From Ulota crispa (taxonomy: Eukaryota; Streptophyta; Bryopsida; Orthotrichales; Orthotrichaceae), in assembly GCA_963920765.1 (NCBI GenBank), contig OY987243.1, forward strand, positions 35,215,060-35,279,059: a stretch of DNA of 64,000 nucleotides, read 5' to 3'. This document shows positions 20,429-33,208 of the stretch, piece after piece; position 1 is the stretch's first letter; every line of letters starts with the position of its first letter. Both the position numbers and the translations under genes were made by a program. The notes below the pieces were generated by a model that was not told the origin of the DNA, ran no database searches, and worked only from the letters and a program-made list of their open reading frames with translations.

Positions 20429-23400
20429 CCGGGTGCTTTTAAAAGTGTCGTGAAATTGTTTCCTAGTTTATAGCTCTCCTGTATTTTTTGTTACACAGGT
20501 TGTACACTAGAGTGATTCTTACTTCTGCTAAACAAGTTCGGCCTCAAAACTTGATTATTTTTTTTAGAACAGAATTTACTTCTGAACGATATGCCTCAGC
20601 ATTGTTAATCCGACTTTCTTATGACTTCCAGTGTCATATTTTTTTATGACTTTCAGTGTCATATACTATTTTATGGAACAGAGGAAGGATATTTCAGCCT
20701 ATCTTTCTAATTGGATGTGATTTGGAGATGTTTTAATGTTGCTGCCGATTTAGCCGTTGTAATGCTACTTGATTTGAGAGGAACTACATTCCGTCTTGTC
20801 TGATAAAGCAAGAGTCTAGAAATCATGACTGTACTTCATCTGTTAAATGTCTTGTAAGTGGGAACTGTGACTTCAAATAATGTTCAGCTTAGTCCAAATT
20901 AAGATAGCATAGTGTATTTTCGGCCGTTTTACAATTGCATTTACTTCAGTTCTGATCAGATTATCATTACTTTAATTTGCAATACTAGCGAGGCAAATTG
21001 TCGAATTCTTCCAAGTTTTGAGTGTTTCATTATGAATCATGAAAGGAACTATGAATCTAACACGTGCGTCAAAAAAAAAAAGAGTTGATACAACAAAAGA
21101 AATAACATATAGCTTCCTCCGGAAATTTGCTAGAGAGTGCCTCGCTGGCCACCTTTTAAAAATGAAGAAATTGCCCGTTTCCTCTCCAAAAAACATTGAA
21201 TGTGGCAGTACATGGATGAAAATGTGCTAATAATGTCTGGATTTATTTTAACTAGTATAGGTGTGCATACATGGATGATTCTATCTATCTTTTCTCTTAC
21301 CTACATGCTTTTGAGAGTGCTTGTCGGTTAATCAATGAAGAAATTTCAACATTTTATCGTTCTTCCTTTTCACATTTACTTTTGGTCAATTAGAACTATG
21401 GATTCTTATTATTTCCATTCAAATGTACCATTTTGAGAAGTGAGGCTAGTGTTTGGGGACAAGCGGCATTTGGTGTAATGTTTCCCGGTTGAAATTGCAA
21501 AAAAACCCCCGTTGAAACTTTGAACTACCACACAAAAAAACTCGTCGAATTTCAACAAAAATTGATAGTTCAATATGGCTTATCCTAATATAAAATTAGG
21601 AAACCTATAATGCGTGCCCTTGAAAATTCAATTGAAAATGGTGAACATAAGATTATAGATGGAGAAATTAAAATTTCCACCCAAATGTTGAATCAAATCA
21701 AGGTTTGGGTAGAAGTTTTACCTTTATGAGCGAAAATTTGTCATTCCCGAGGTCATTCCCTAATTTCAATCATTTTTTCATTGGATTGCATTGGATATTT
21801 CCTACAATTGAAATGTAACAAACTATAATTGGGTATGTTTGAAAAATTTGGCCGGTTCTTAAGGCAACAATTTCAAATTCAAATGGATTTTTTTCAATTT
21901 TAATTGGTTATAACAGTACACTAAATGCTGGTTCTCCCCAAACATTGAATTAGACAATAAATAGATCATTGGACAATGAACAAGTAGACCAGGGGAATTG
22001 ATGTTGTATCTTCCAATAGGGTCTATCAATTGAAATGGTAACAAAAAACAATAATTGTCCCTTGACATTGTGTACAAGATCATTTGTGATCCTCCTAGTA
22101 ATTGTCCATTTGCAAACTTGACACTTTCTTAGAAATATTGGAGGCTGCTCTCTTTTTATGTTTTAGTGACAAATCAACAATATCTTGTCAGAAATATAAA
22201 TGTTCCTTTATTTTGGATGTAGTCATTTTTCTCAATTTACTAATAGATTTTATTCCAAAAAAGTGATTGTATCTAGTAAAATAAGTTTAAACTAAAAAAA
22301 TCACAAAACAACATGGTATGCAAACAAAACATCCTTATAAGTAAGTTACGTAAGTATTGTACTTCACATATGACAAGCAAAACTCTTCAAACACAAAATT
22401 ATTCTAAAAGCACCAACCCATCATGGCAGGCCATTTCACCCACAATTCTTAGAAGTTGATGAACTTTGTTAGAAATGTTACTATTGCAACTTTCATTTGT
22501 GCTTCCAACATTGCAAGTGGTAAATTTTATAGTTAGATGATTATAGTTTTGCATAGAGAACCATCTCTCACCAAAAACAATGCTACTCGTTCAAATTGTA
22601 GGATAGCATAATTGTCACAAATTGATCATGTTAATGTCTTCCAAAATAGCTTGGTTTGGGAAAAGAACATTGACCTAGCTTAATGTCTTTTTAAGCCACC
22701 ACAAGAATTGTTTTTCTCTCTTGGTATGCTTCATGAAATATTAATTTTGTTACTAGAAACAATGTATGAGAAATTATGCATTAAGATATGGTCATTGCAA
22801 AAAAGAAGATTAACCAGACAAAAATAGACAAATTTAATGCAATAATTAAATAAAAATTGAACAATCAATTTCACTTACAAGGATCCTTCTCTAAAGCAAT
22901 GTCATAATACCTTGCATAATACTTTGCAGAAAATCAAAGCAAATGTTGTAAAATTTAGATAAGAATTTATGAAGTTTAAACAAATGTTTTGCTTTTAAAG
23001 CAATATTCCACTACAATGCTGCAAACCGATAAGCCTTTAACCATTTTAGCAATTTGGCAGATTTGAAAACTAGTTGTTCAAGACCTCAACACTCCAAACA
23101 TAATATTGGTTTCTATTTATGCTTAAAAGGTTAAACATTGATGGCAATTCTACTTCTTGCCATTTACATTACAAAATTGTTGAATGGTATTTGATTCTCA
23201 ACATAAGAAAATGACTGGTGAAAAAAAATTACTTGATCAACGCCTACTCTTTCAATATTGGAGGCTTGTTTGGAACTCTTGTTGAAGGTTTGGGCATTAG
23301 ACGTCATAGCTTATATTTGTGTGTATTAGTTAGCATGTCATTTGAAGGCATCAATGCTCAGGTTTGGAATATTAACTTTGTTTACAAAATTGTAGTTTAT

Positions 23401-23782
23401 GTGTTGGAGATCAAGCAAACCACTCCAATGAAAAGAAAAGAAAGACCACATATTGAGCTCTTAATAATAAGTAGTTTTTTAGATGTGCTTTTTGCAATTA
23501 GAAAAAAGAATAAATAATATTCCAACTCTAAATCTTATTGAATTTTCTTTACACCAATATGGCAAGGCTAAGCACATTTTGGTTTAGACCTTATCTAGCA
23601 ATAAAAAGGGATGTTTTCACCTTAGCCCTATTCTTGTAGATATAATAAACTCAAATTTCATTTTCAAATTTATTTGGCTGATATGAATAAACTCAAATTC
23701 AGGTTTTATTATCAATATTAGGGATGTGTTAGATATGTCTTGTACTTCGGAAATGCCAATGTATGGTAGTTTTGACATATAA
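20429..23782. other. Downstream region of CDT1 and gene-free AT-rich DNA
   Basis: The first few hundred bases are likely CDT1 3' UTR. A TTATGACTTCCAGTGTCATAT-like segment is repeated at about 20620-20662. Beyond 21.4 kb the DNA is AT-rich with no supported gene; a 99-codon frame at 23218-23517 has no recognisable domain. Confidence 0.55.
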
Positions 23783-24426
23783 CCCTTGGATGCCCGTGAG
23801 GCGCCTCACATGATTTCACAAGCCCCTTTGAGGTACTAGATCTAATTTTTTGGCATTTTTATAAACTACAAATATCAAGGCATGTCATTCAAGTGGTTCA
23901 TGCAAGTGGAGTAATGGCAAGGCAAGCCAAATGTTGTACAAGTGCCTCAAGAACCTTGATTGGTGGAGCACCATACAAGGCAAGGTGGCAAGCAATGTCT
24001 TACGGGCGGCAACCAATTGATATCCCTTGCAAGCTTCCTTGCATGGGCTTTGTGGTAGCGGGAAATATGCCAGTAAGGGTTCAAGCATGTTCAAAACTCC
24101 TTGTCATGGCTGCCCTCACCAATTGTGCCGGTCATTGTTTTCCACGCAATAGTAGTTTGAAGCCCTAAACCCTTAACAAAAAAAGAACAAAAATCTTCAA
24201 TAATTTGTAAGTGTGTGCATTTACATTTAATCTTGCTACTCACAAATTCTAAGATGAAATAGAGGCTTTTAAGTTTTGTAAATATCATTAAATAGCAATT
24301 ACTTGCCAAAAAATTAGATTTTGCCATCATGTTATTTGATCAAATGTTATAATCTTCCATCTCCCACAATCAATTGTTCCCAAAAATTTCAAGTTGTTTT
24401 CTAAATAGGTGTTTCATTATTTTCAA

Positions 24427-25415
24427 GGGAAGATTCTCGGGGAGGTCACTCTATGTATATTTTGGGTACCCTGTGCGGCAAGGGGGTTTTTTATTTAGGG
24501 CTATTTATCTTGTAAGTAAGAATTAAAGGATCCTTATAATTACTTATAATTGGGAAAATGGCTTATTTGATGGAACTCTATCATTACTTATACTTTCTAT
24601 TACAATGCAATTTATTCTAGGCTATATCCTTTATAAAGAAAAACCTAGAATTGAAAACAAGTTAAAAGGAGAAAAATTAGACAAAGAAGTACACAACCCT
24701 TTTTTCTTTCCTAAAGTCTTGAAGCTACCCTTTTTAATTTGAAGAAATTGGGCATTTAAATGACAAAAAGAAAGTTTGACCTAGTTGTGCACCTAATTGT
24801 ACACACATGCTATAGTCAATTTAGTCTAGAGGATCCAATAAGTGACAGACTAAATTATACGTACAAAATACTAATAACCCACATTTGAAGGCTATCTAAA
24901 CTACTTATAAATAATTATTGGCTTTTAATGGCCTTTATCTTATTTTGAAGCTTTTTATAAAAATTTCCCAAAAAGAATAAAAGGCTATCTATATTTTGCC
25001 GCACATTGTTTCTGAAATGCGGTAAGTTACCTCCTCAAGGGAAGATTTCATAGATACCCCTGAAATTTGCAATATTTTCATAGATACCTTTATTTTTTCA
25101 GAAATATCACAAATACCCTTGAACCAAAATGTTTAGGCGTTTGTTTTGTTGTGCATGTCACTTCCTTTTCCTTTTCCTTTTGTTCGCAAAATACTTCTTT
25201 CTTGTTATGCATGTGCACTAAGGAAAAATGGAAGTGGCATGCACAACAAAACAAATGCATCAATTTTTTGGTCCAAGGATATTTGTGATATTTTTGAAAA
25301 AGCAAGGATATCTATGAAAATATTGCAAACCTCAAAGGTAACTATGAAAATATTGCAAACCTCAGGGTATCTATGAAAATATTGCAAATTTCAAGGATAT
25401 CCATTAAATTTTCCC
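24427..25415. mobile_element. Family E Mutator-like miniature element in family J, with its own insertion
   Basis: Ends GGGAAGATTT and AAATTTTCCC are flanked by the exact 9-bp duplication TATTTTCAA (24418-24426 and 25416-25424). Copy 1 of family J shows the empty site CTATTTTCAATGG. A 9-bp duplication fits the Mutator superfamily. Near the right end, ATGAAAATATTGCAAA is repeated three times. The body is interrupted at 24436-25034. Confidence 0.82.
24436..25034. mobile_element. Element K nested in family E
   Basis: A segment of about 600 bp is flanked by the perfect 13-bp repeat TCAAGGGAAGATT (24423-24435 and 25035-25047), which spans the junction of family E and its own target. Weak inverted ends are GGGGAGGTCACT and AGTTACCTCC. 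TGTGCGGCAA and TTGCCGCACA lie inside. It is the third level of this nest; family not assigned. Confidence 0.6.
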
Positions 25416-25527
25416 TATTTTCAATGATCACTTTTTGTGAATCATTCAATTCACTAAAATGCAATACATCAAAGTTGTAGGTCTCCAAAAACCCAAATTT
25501 TGGTGGAAATGACTTGGGCACTTAGGG

Positions 25528-27234
25528 ATTACTAGTCAATCCACCCTCAAGTGCAATGTACGGGGAGAGCCAAAAAATAATAAAAAGTCAACCAAACGAA
25601 ATAATAAAAAGTCAACCAAACGAAATGTGCAAAAATTGATTAAAATTTACAACAACCGGCTAAAAATTGACTAAATTTTAGAAAAAAATCTACATATAGT
25701 ATAAGCGTATGGGGAAATACCCTGTGCATCCACTAAAGAACTGGATGAAAATGAGAATTATAGGCTTTTTGCCGAAGGAGATCAAAATCTCCCCGCACAC
25801 TCATCAAGTGTCTTGAAAATGTGAATGCGATATTTGAAGCCACCGTGTCAATGCAGGTCCGGTCCCGAGCAGAGGGCTCCATCCGGCCCGCCCTCTGGCC
25901 CTCTGCGAGGACGTGCCCTTTCTGGCGTCATCGATCGCAGAGAAAGACGAGTATGGCGAAGCCATGGAGACGAAGTGCAAGCAAGGCTGATCATCGCCAC
26001 AGCTCTTGCGTCAATCCTCGCAGCACCTGGCTCCATAGCAACCTCTCTAGGTCTCATGACAGCTCCCTTAAACTTACTTCCCGTCACGCAGTTCTCCTCC
26101 TGCAACGCTTGCAATTGCTTAACAATCACTGATTCCTTGCCGCTTCCAGTCGTGCCTCTTCGCCAATCTCTCGCGCCGAGACTGCGTCCTTGACACGAAT
26201 TTCCTCTACTCTGTCGACATTTGAGGTCTTAGAGTTTCGGTTAGATCACATGTTCGAACGCTTGCGAGGATTCTGGCGGTGTGGCGATGCAATTTGGTGA
26301 CTTGCAGGTAGGTTTTGTGCAAGGTGAGGTTTCAGACGAGGTGCGATTTGGTGCGTGCATTTTCCCGGATCGATGCGCTGCTAAGAGATCGCTGCAATTC
26401 GATGACTTCAAGTGCGTTCAAGTAAGCGTTCTTGCAGTTTGGTGTGAATTGATTATTAATTAGGGCGAGAGACCGACTGAGAGATTTTTTGACGATCACG
26501 GATTCGAGATGCGCTGCTGGAGAGCGCGTAAGGAAACTTAATCCTGTTTTGCGTTCTTAAATTTTAGGTTAAGACAGAGTATTTAGCTGAAGATCGGGGA
26601 CAGGAATGAAAAGCGGTGCTTGATTTGATTTGATCTGATATGATTTATTCCATGGTGATTTGTGAAGAATTCGATATGCAGAATTTGTGGAAAGAAAAAT
26701 GTATAGTGAAATCTTCGATTTGGACATCAGATTGATGCGCTAGAATGTGTGAAGGATGATGTGGCGCCGCTGATCATTAGATGAGTGTGGATATTCTATG
26801 GTAATGTGCTGCGTCATGTGATCATACGTGAGTGGATACATTCTCAAGAATCAGTAGTGGATTCTATTGCATCCTGGCAATTTTCGTAACGAGGGTGAAG
26901 TTGTGGAGACTGGCTCAGAAGTGCACCAAATGCAAACCTATAAAGAGCAAACCTTTAGGTTTGCATTGAGTGTAACAAGTTTGAATTCACGAAGTGTGTT
27001 GCAAATCGAAATATGAACTGTAACGAGCTGAATTTCTGGTTGGCGATCGTGCTCATTCTCCTTTGCGGTTGGCTGCAGGGAATGGACGACGCACATGTGT
27101 GGTCGCTGATGGTTGCTCTCAAGTATAAATTCGACGTTTCTTTATCGATTTGGCTGCATCCTCCTGGAGAATCTTCTTCTTTCTGAAGTGTACAAATAAA
27201 GTTCTGTGTTTCTATGTACGCTTGAAGAGTTTGT
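25528..27234. other. Spacer and probable 5' region of the LRR-WD40 gene
   Basis: From about 25840 the composition becomes GC-richer, as upstream of the other genes here, suggesting promoter and leader of the LRR-WD40 gene. Open frames at 25821-26193 occur on both strands and show no domain I recognise; a 5' UTR exon is possible. No start-deciding site was found. Confidence 0.45.
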
Positions 27235-30200
27235 ATGAAGCAGATTGCTGCAGTGGATTTGAGCCACGGGAAGACAATGGACACTCCTGGCGATTGCAAT
27301 GCTCTACATGACCGGTAGGTTCTTATGAATTTTGAAAAACAGTAGCCTTGAGGTGAAAGTGACTTCGAATTTAAGGTTATCTACCTGCTTACTTATGAAC
27401 TTACTTTCTGTACAAGATCAACCGTCTATGACTTTGAGAAAGTTTTTGGTTGTGTTAGTTTTTTCTGTAAGAGGTGACAGATGTGTATCATGGAATTTTC
27501 CATGTGTACACTGGACTGTGTGTTTAAAATGGAATATTTGAGTATTTGTTTTTGACCCTGCTGACTTGATTTTGCAGGTATATTAGCGCATGCGAAAGGT
27601 ATGGCACGAGTCCTAGTGGTGTTATCTCCTCAATCTTCGACAAGGTGAGCTAGTAGTAATTGTATTTCAACACTACTGTTGATAACGTGTAGAAGAAAGA
27701 AGAATCAAATTCCTATTCGAGAGTTCGAGAGTTCAAGCCCGCATTGTAATGATTGTGCGCTGAACACATGATTTGTCAGGCATAACCCTTTAGTTTTACT
27801 TTGTCATTCTATTTTTTCTATTTTAGTCAAAGGTTTGCCATGATGAGTGCACTGCAGCATAATGGTGATCTTTCTGCTAGTAATGTCTGGGGCGCCCAGT
27901 TGTGGGCATTATTTCTGTCGACTTACAAGGAAAGTTGTCTTTTAAACTGTTTTCATCATTTTATAAGATGTTTCTGTCGATTTTATTGGGATACTAAAGG
28001 AAATCCTAAGAGTCGAGTTCTATTTGCACACCGGTTGCCAGGTTCGAACTCAGCATACGAATAAGGAGAAACAGTCTCTACAGCTTATTTTGAATGAGAT
28101 TCAAGATACTGATATCGAACCTCTCATTGAGACGTTGTCAGCAGTCGAAAGATCAGATTTGGATGCAGTCGATGTTATATATAGCAACAGAACCTCGAGT
28201 TTAAGTTGGCCACTGCTGGTTCAAGTCGTGCGAGCTGTGGGCTCCAAGCTTCGAAGGTTAGACTTAAGAGACAGCGCTTTCGGGCGAGAAGCTGTGAGGT
28301 ATGTTACTTGTGAAAGTTGTTATGGCACAGCGAATCCTCTGTTCATTTTCTAACCTTCAAGTGGTCTCTTTTCTACAGTTCGAAAATATCTATACCTTGA
28401 ATTACTTTTTTTGATGCCGATGTTACTTTTTTGCTTCCAGAGAGATATTTCAAGGTGGGATTGACTGTCAAAGTATGGATATTAGTTCATCACGCATTCG
28501 TAAAATGGAGATGTTGGGACATTTTCCCAACCTACACACCCTGGAGCTTGATTACTGCCTTCCAGTTACCTGCTTACCGGAGGGGTGCTTTGGTGCTATG
28601 CCGAAGCTGTCCAGGCTCTCTATGTGCCGCACCGGCGTCATGAACTTGTGGACAACAAGTGCAGCTCTACGCAAGCTTTTAGCATTAAGAGAGCTTCGCT
28701 TCCAAAAGTGTTTGTGTTGTAAAGGGACTGGCCACTGTGCAGATCTAGTAAATAGTCTGCAAGATGTTGGTATCAAACATTTATACCAGGTATGATGTTG
28801 TACAGTCCAGTGTCTCATATTTTTCTATTTGTAATGTAGTTGGTTATGCAAGTGTTGTATTTAATCGTCTCTGTCATTCCGTACTTGCTTTGATGGGTGA
28901 TTCTTGCTAGTTGCACAGAGTGAATGGTTATTTTTTTGCAAGTTTCCATCTACAGGAGATTTTTGAAACGATTGCTTGGTTTGTACATAACAGGGCTGTT
29001 TGGAGAAGCCCGAGGCTCTGCCGTGGGCACCACCGCCTTTGAGGGGTAACGAGGAGTATGAGTCTCGTGGTTTTGCTCCTTCTGATTTTTCAGGAAGTGA
29101 GGACGATTCAGAGCACGTATTTACGGATGCGGAATCAGAAGATAATCAAGTATCTGGCAATACAAGTGCGGGTTCTGTTGAAGAAAATGATGTTGAGCAG
29201 GTCTGGGTTGATATGGGAGAGAACTCTTCCATTTAATGAGTGAATTCAGACGATTTCAATGCTTTGTGGATCGGTTTTCTTGTAAAACTGAATAGACTTC
29301 TGGTTGTTCATTGTCGTGTTCGTGTGCTTGCAGACTGTTGGAGTGCTTCCAAGTGAGAGTCAAGATATGGATGTCATTAGAGACGATAACGTCTACCATA
29401 ATGATCTCGTAAGAGAAACTAGCGAGGATCAAGGTGACTCGGAGAGTAGAGGCTTCATGGTAGATGAAGAGCTCCCCTCGCAACTCGTGACACCGTATGA
29501 AGAGCTTAATGAAGAGGAAAACTATGGCAGACATGCGATTTTGGATCTTATTGACCTGGACGATTCTAGTCTTCTACCAGAATCGAGGGCTTCAATAGAG
29601 GGAATTTTGTCTGCTGCCTCTGTGAGAGAAAGGGCAGGGGAAACTGAAATCGATGGTGCTGACATATCAATGCTAGAGGCGCTTGAGAGGGTGGTTGCCA
29701 CAAGGACCAATCCTACTACTAGGGAAGCAGCTGCTTTTCTTCTTGAGGCCAACCGGAGGAGCGGTTTTAGACTAAGTCATAGTAGTGGAGAAGGGGTAAG
29801 TGACCGAGGTGTCGAAAGCTCCGGAGAGGATGGAGAAGAGCCAAGGTATAATTCCATGCGTGATTGGGCCCAGGGGCCTGGTGCTCGTCATGCATCTCCT
29901 ATCTGCTACGAAAAGGGTTACCGGGAGTTTATGATTACGATGCTGCCAGCTCTTCAAGTACTAGATAACATTGCTATAACGGAGATCGAAAGAGACAAAG
30001 CTCGTTCTGCGTATGAGGAGCGGTTTGAGCCAATAGCAAATAAACGAAAGGTGAAGGAGGGTGTGCTTCAGGTACTGCTTGAAACCCTACTACTGAGAAC
30101 CACAAGTGAAGAAACCCTGAAAGAGATGGCTTCGTACTGGTAGAGTTTCTTATTGCTGTTTCCTTTTGTTTATGTGCAGGTTCTTCGGCGGCGGGAAACA

Positions 30201-33200
30201 GGCGGTTTTGGTGTTCGAGTCCCTAGTAGTAGCAGGGAGGGGTACATAGATATTGAGAGGAATCCTGCGGCCTACACTCGTTCTCTGTCCGCTGCCAAAA
30301 TGGGAACAAACGCATGGGCGACAACCAAGAATATCTGTCGTTTCAAGAAACCAAATTTGGAAGGTGGGAAGCGGTGTAGGCCACGCCAGTTTGAGTATCA
30401 CCCTATAGAACCCGGCTACATGGTTTTTGGAACACTGCAGGGAGAGGTGGTCGTTATCAATCATGAGAGTGACGAGGTCGTGGGATATGTGCAATCAATT
30501 GGTGCTCCACACAGCATCCTAGGACTCTGTTGGTTAAATAAAGACCCAAACAAGGTAAACTGCTCAATTCAATCGTGTGCCCCCCTCTTTTTCCTTCTTT
30601 ATTCTCTTAGTTTTTTAATTCCTTTATTCGGTATTTTTCTGACTGAGTATAATTTACTCATCCTGAGCAGCTGATTGCTGGATCCGACAATGGTTGTCTC
30701 CAACTGTATGACGTGAATCACATGCGAGCCTCCATGATTTCAGCCAGTAGACGCAGTACTGCTTCAAGTGTTTCCAGTAGAAATCAACCCCAGGGTAATC
30801 ATGGAAACTGGGGTCGGCAACCTGGATCTGGGAGCATCGGGAGCCGCAATGGGAGGAGTCCTACAATCTACACTTACGATGATTTCGAGCAGCTAACGTC
30901 CGTCCATATAAACTCAACTGATGATTATTTTGTGGCAAGTGGATACTCCAATCATGTCGGCCTTTACGATCTACGCACAGGCACACAATTGCAGATTTTT
31001 CGTGACCTTCACAAAGAGCATATTAATGTGGTGAAATTTGCAAATTACTCGCCCCAGATATTCGCAACTTCTTCCTTCGACAAGGAAATCAAGATGTGGG
31101 ATCTGAGACAGAAAGTTACCCAACCTCTCTACACTGTTAAAAGCAACCGAGGCAACGTTATGGTTTGCTTTTCACGTGACGACCATTATCTTCTTTCATC
31201 AGCTGTCGATAACGAGGTGACCAATCATGCCCATTTTTATACAGCTCCTGAATACCCCAGTCGCTTGTATTGTAATTGATACTTATAATCGTTTCTAACA
31301 GCTAGTTTATCTTTTTTGGTTTCAAATACACTTACTTCGCAAGTTCTAGCTTCCCTGATTTGTCAACCTTTAGTCAGAACATTTTGAGCCTCACCAATTT
31401 ACGTCGTGATCTGTCTATAATTTACCCTAAACTCTGTCAGGGAATGGCTTGGCAGTCTGCTAGGTCACTTGAAAATGCTTTTTTTCGGGAACGTCGGCAT
31501 AGACTCACGTTGTCCCGTATTAACCTCATGAATGTCTCAGGTGAGGCAACACCTGGCTGTGGATGGAAGACTTCACATGAAATTTGACATAACTCCAAAG
31601 AACAGCAGTGGGAACTACACTCGATCTTATTACCTCAACGGTCGTGATTACATCATTAGTGGCAGCTGCGAAGAGAACGTGGTTCGTGTATGTTGTGCTC
31701 AAACTGGCAGGCGTCTCCGGGATATAGCCGTGGAGGTAATTCTTTAGTTGTTCTCCAGTGCACATGATGTTATCTAAAATTCTAGAATAAAATGAGTCTA
31801 GTTTAAATGACAAAAAAATGGCATATATGTTAAAACATGGGTGATACACACACTAGTTAGTTATTTTGGGTCTCCAAATGGACATATCGTCATCACATTG
31901 CGAGCGTTCCAAGCACTCGTGGCATCCATGGTTGCATTATTTTTTCTCGATAGAATACTCGATGTTGCCCTCTTAACTTCCTTCAGATTGGCCAAACCTT
32001 GGGTTTGAGGATACTGTGGAAATCCTTCGGATGTGAATCGATTTTTGTGATTCTTGTGACAGGGGCGAGGCTTAAGAAATTCCTTATATGTACAGTCACT
32101 GCGAGGTGATCCATTCAAGGTAAATTTTTTACTTCGCTCGTTCCTCCTGTTAGTGTTTTCTGCGTTCTTCTCCTCAGTTCTGCTTTCAGCATGTGTCGCA
32201 GTGAGTCCTTGATTTTCTCATTTTCTCTTGAGTCGTTCATTTCCAAAGTATCTTCTGAAAGCCTCATGAGTTGGAGGCACTGATCAAGTTATTCGATTCT
32301 CTGGATTTTCTCTGTAGAACGAATTAGAACAGCAGTTCTTTTATTTATTTATACATTTTCTTAGATATCAGTTGGATGGCAATTAGATTAATTGTTTGTG
32401 CACTTCGATTGGGACAGTAGACACCTTAACTTTGTGGGGTTAAATATATGCAGGATTTTCACTTCTGTATGCTCGTGGCTTACAACAATCCACATTCGAG
32501 ATCAGAGATTATCAAGGTATTCTCACACCGACTGCTTGTGAATGTGTAAATTTTGAGTCGTTGTAAGTTAAAATTTTGGGGACATTACAAATAGGGGCAT
32601 GAAAATGAAAAATATTACAGACAGGGCACAGTTTCAAAATAATTTACAGATAGGGGTATAGTTTTAAAATGATTTGTAAATTTTTGTAAATTATTTTAAT
32701 TTCGACATTGGTGGATTTAGATAAATCATATTAAATGTTAGTTAACTTTCAAAAAACTTAAAGACCTCTCCAAATCAAGCCTAAATAAAGAAATTTTAGT
32801 GAAGGAGATGGCTATTATTGGAACTATCTATTATTTTTTTGGAAGTTAGCTAACATTTAGGGTGATATATCTAAATCAACCAATGTCCAAACCAAAAAAA
32901 TTTACAAAAATTTACAACTTATTTTGAAATTGTGCCCCTACTTGTAATTATTTTGAAACTGTGCCCCCCCTATCTGTAATATTTTTCATTTTTATGCACC
33001 CATTTGTAATTTCCCCTAAATTTTTAGTAGCTTTCTTCTTTGGTCCTGACAATACCTTGCTCTGTATTCATGATTGATGACTAGGGCACTAGAATTCATG
33101 GAGTGATTTTTTTGGTATCTGCAGGTGAACTTGCTTGGAGGCGATTATCAAGGGGAGGACCATGAAGTCCAACCTCACTATTTGCCCCTTACCGGTATGG

Positions 33201-33208
33201 GCGCTTGA
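27235..33208 (+). CDS. Large LRR-WD40 protein with a DWD-like box, twelve exons
   Basis: Exons: 27235-27314, 27578-27644, 28042-28298, 28441-28789, 28994-29200, 29334-30071, 30180-30554, 30671-31216, 31541-31735, 32063-32119, 32454-32516, 33125-33208; 1005 residues, frame kept throughout. Residues about 115-240 hold leucine-rich repeats (LRRLDLRDSAFG, FPNLHTLELDYC, MPKLSRLSMCRTGV, LALRELRFQKC). Residues 260-420 are acidic and low-complexity. From about 640 on come WD40 blades, including QIFATSSFDKEIKMWDLR near 820-837, which fits the DWD box that binds DDB1 in CUL4 ligases. A role as CUL4-DDB1 receptor or scaffold is inference. Plants have LRR-plus-WD40 proteins of this kind, but I cannot name the orthologue securely. 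The exon 5 donor (CAG/GTCTGG) is weak. The start could also be the ATG at 27277-27279. Intron 11 contains a transposable element. Confidence 0.85.
32578..33016. mobile_element. Family F Mutator-like miniature element in intron 11 of the LRR-WD40 gene
   Basis: Ends GGGGACATTACAAATAGGGGC and GTAATTTCCCC are inverted copies, and the similarity continues inward (CAGTTTCAAAATAA against TTATTTTGAAA). Flanks TAAAATTTT (32569-32577) and TAAATTTTT (33017-33025) differ in one of nine bases. A related copy lies at 45645-46700. It sits wholly inside the intron, about 110 bp before the last exon. Confidence 0.8.

Larger units (their letters stand above)
23783..25527 (+). mobile_element. Family J TTAA-type element, copy 2, carrying nested insertions
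   Basis: Ends CCCTTGGATGCCC and GGGCACTTAGGG are inverted copies; flanks ATAA and ATTA look like decayed TTAA. It matches copy 1 (14023-14779) in opposite orientation up to 24426 and again from 25416, with about 1 kb of later insertion between. A 92-codon frame (23893-24168) corresponds to the frames in copy 1. Confidence 0.65.

Noticed and set aside
23218-23517. A 99-codon plus-strand frame starting MKKNYLINAYSFNIGG
   Set aside because: No domain, splice context or second copy; compatible with chance in AT-rich DNA.
25821-26193. Overlapping frames of 90-120 codons in GC-rich DNA upstream of the LRR-WD40 gene
   Set aside because: Open on both strands with no recognisable domain; more likely leader or promoter DNA.
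27710-27745. GTTCGAGAGTTCAAGCCC resembling a tRNA T-arm
   Set aside because: No matching acceptor, D- or anticodon arms around it; it lies in an intron.
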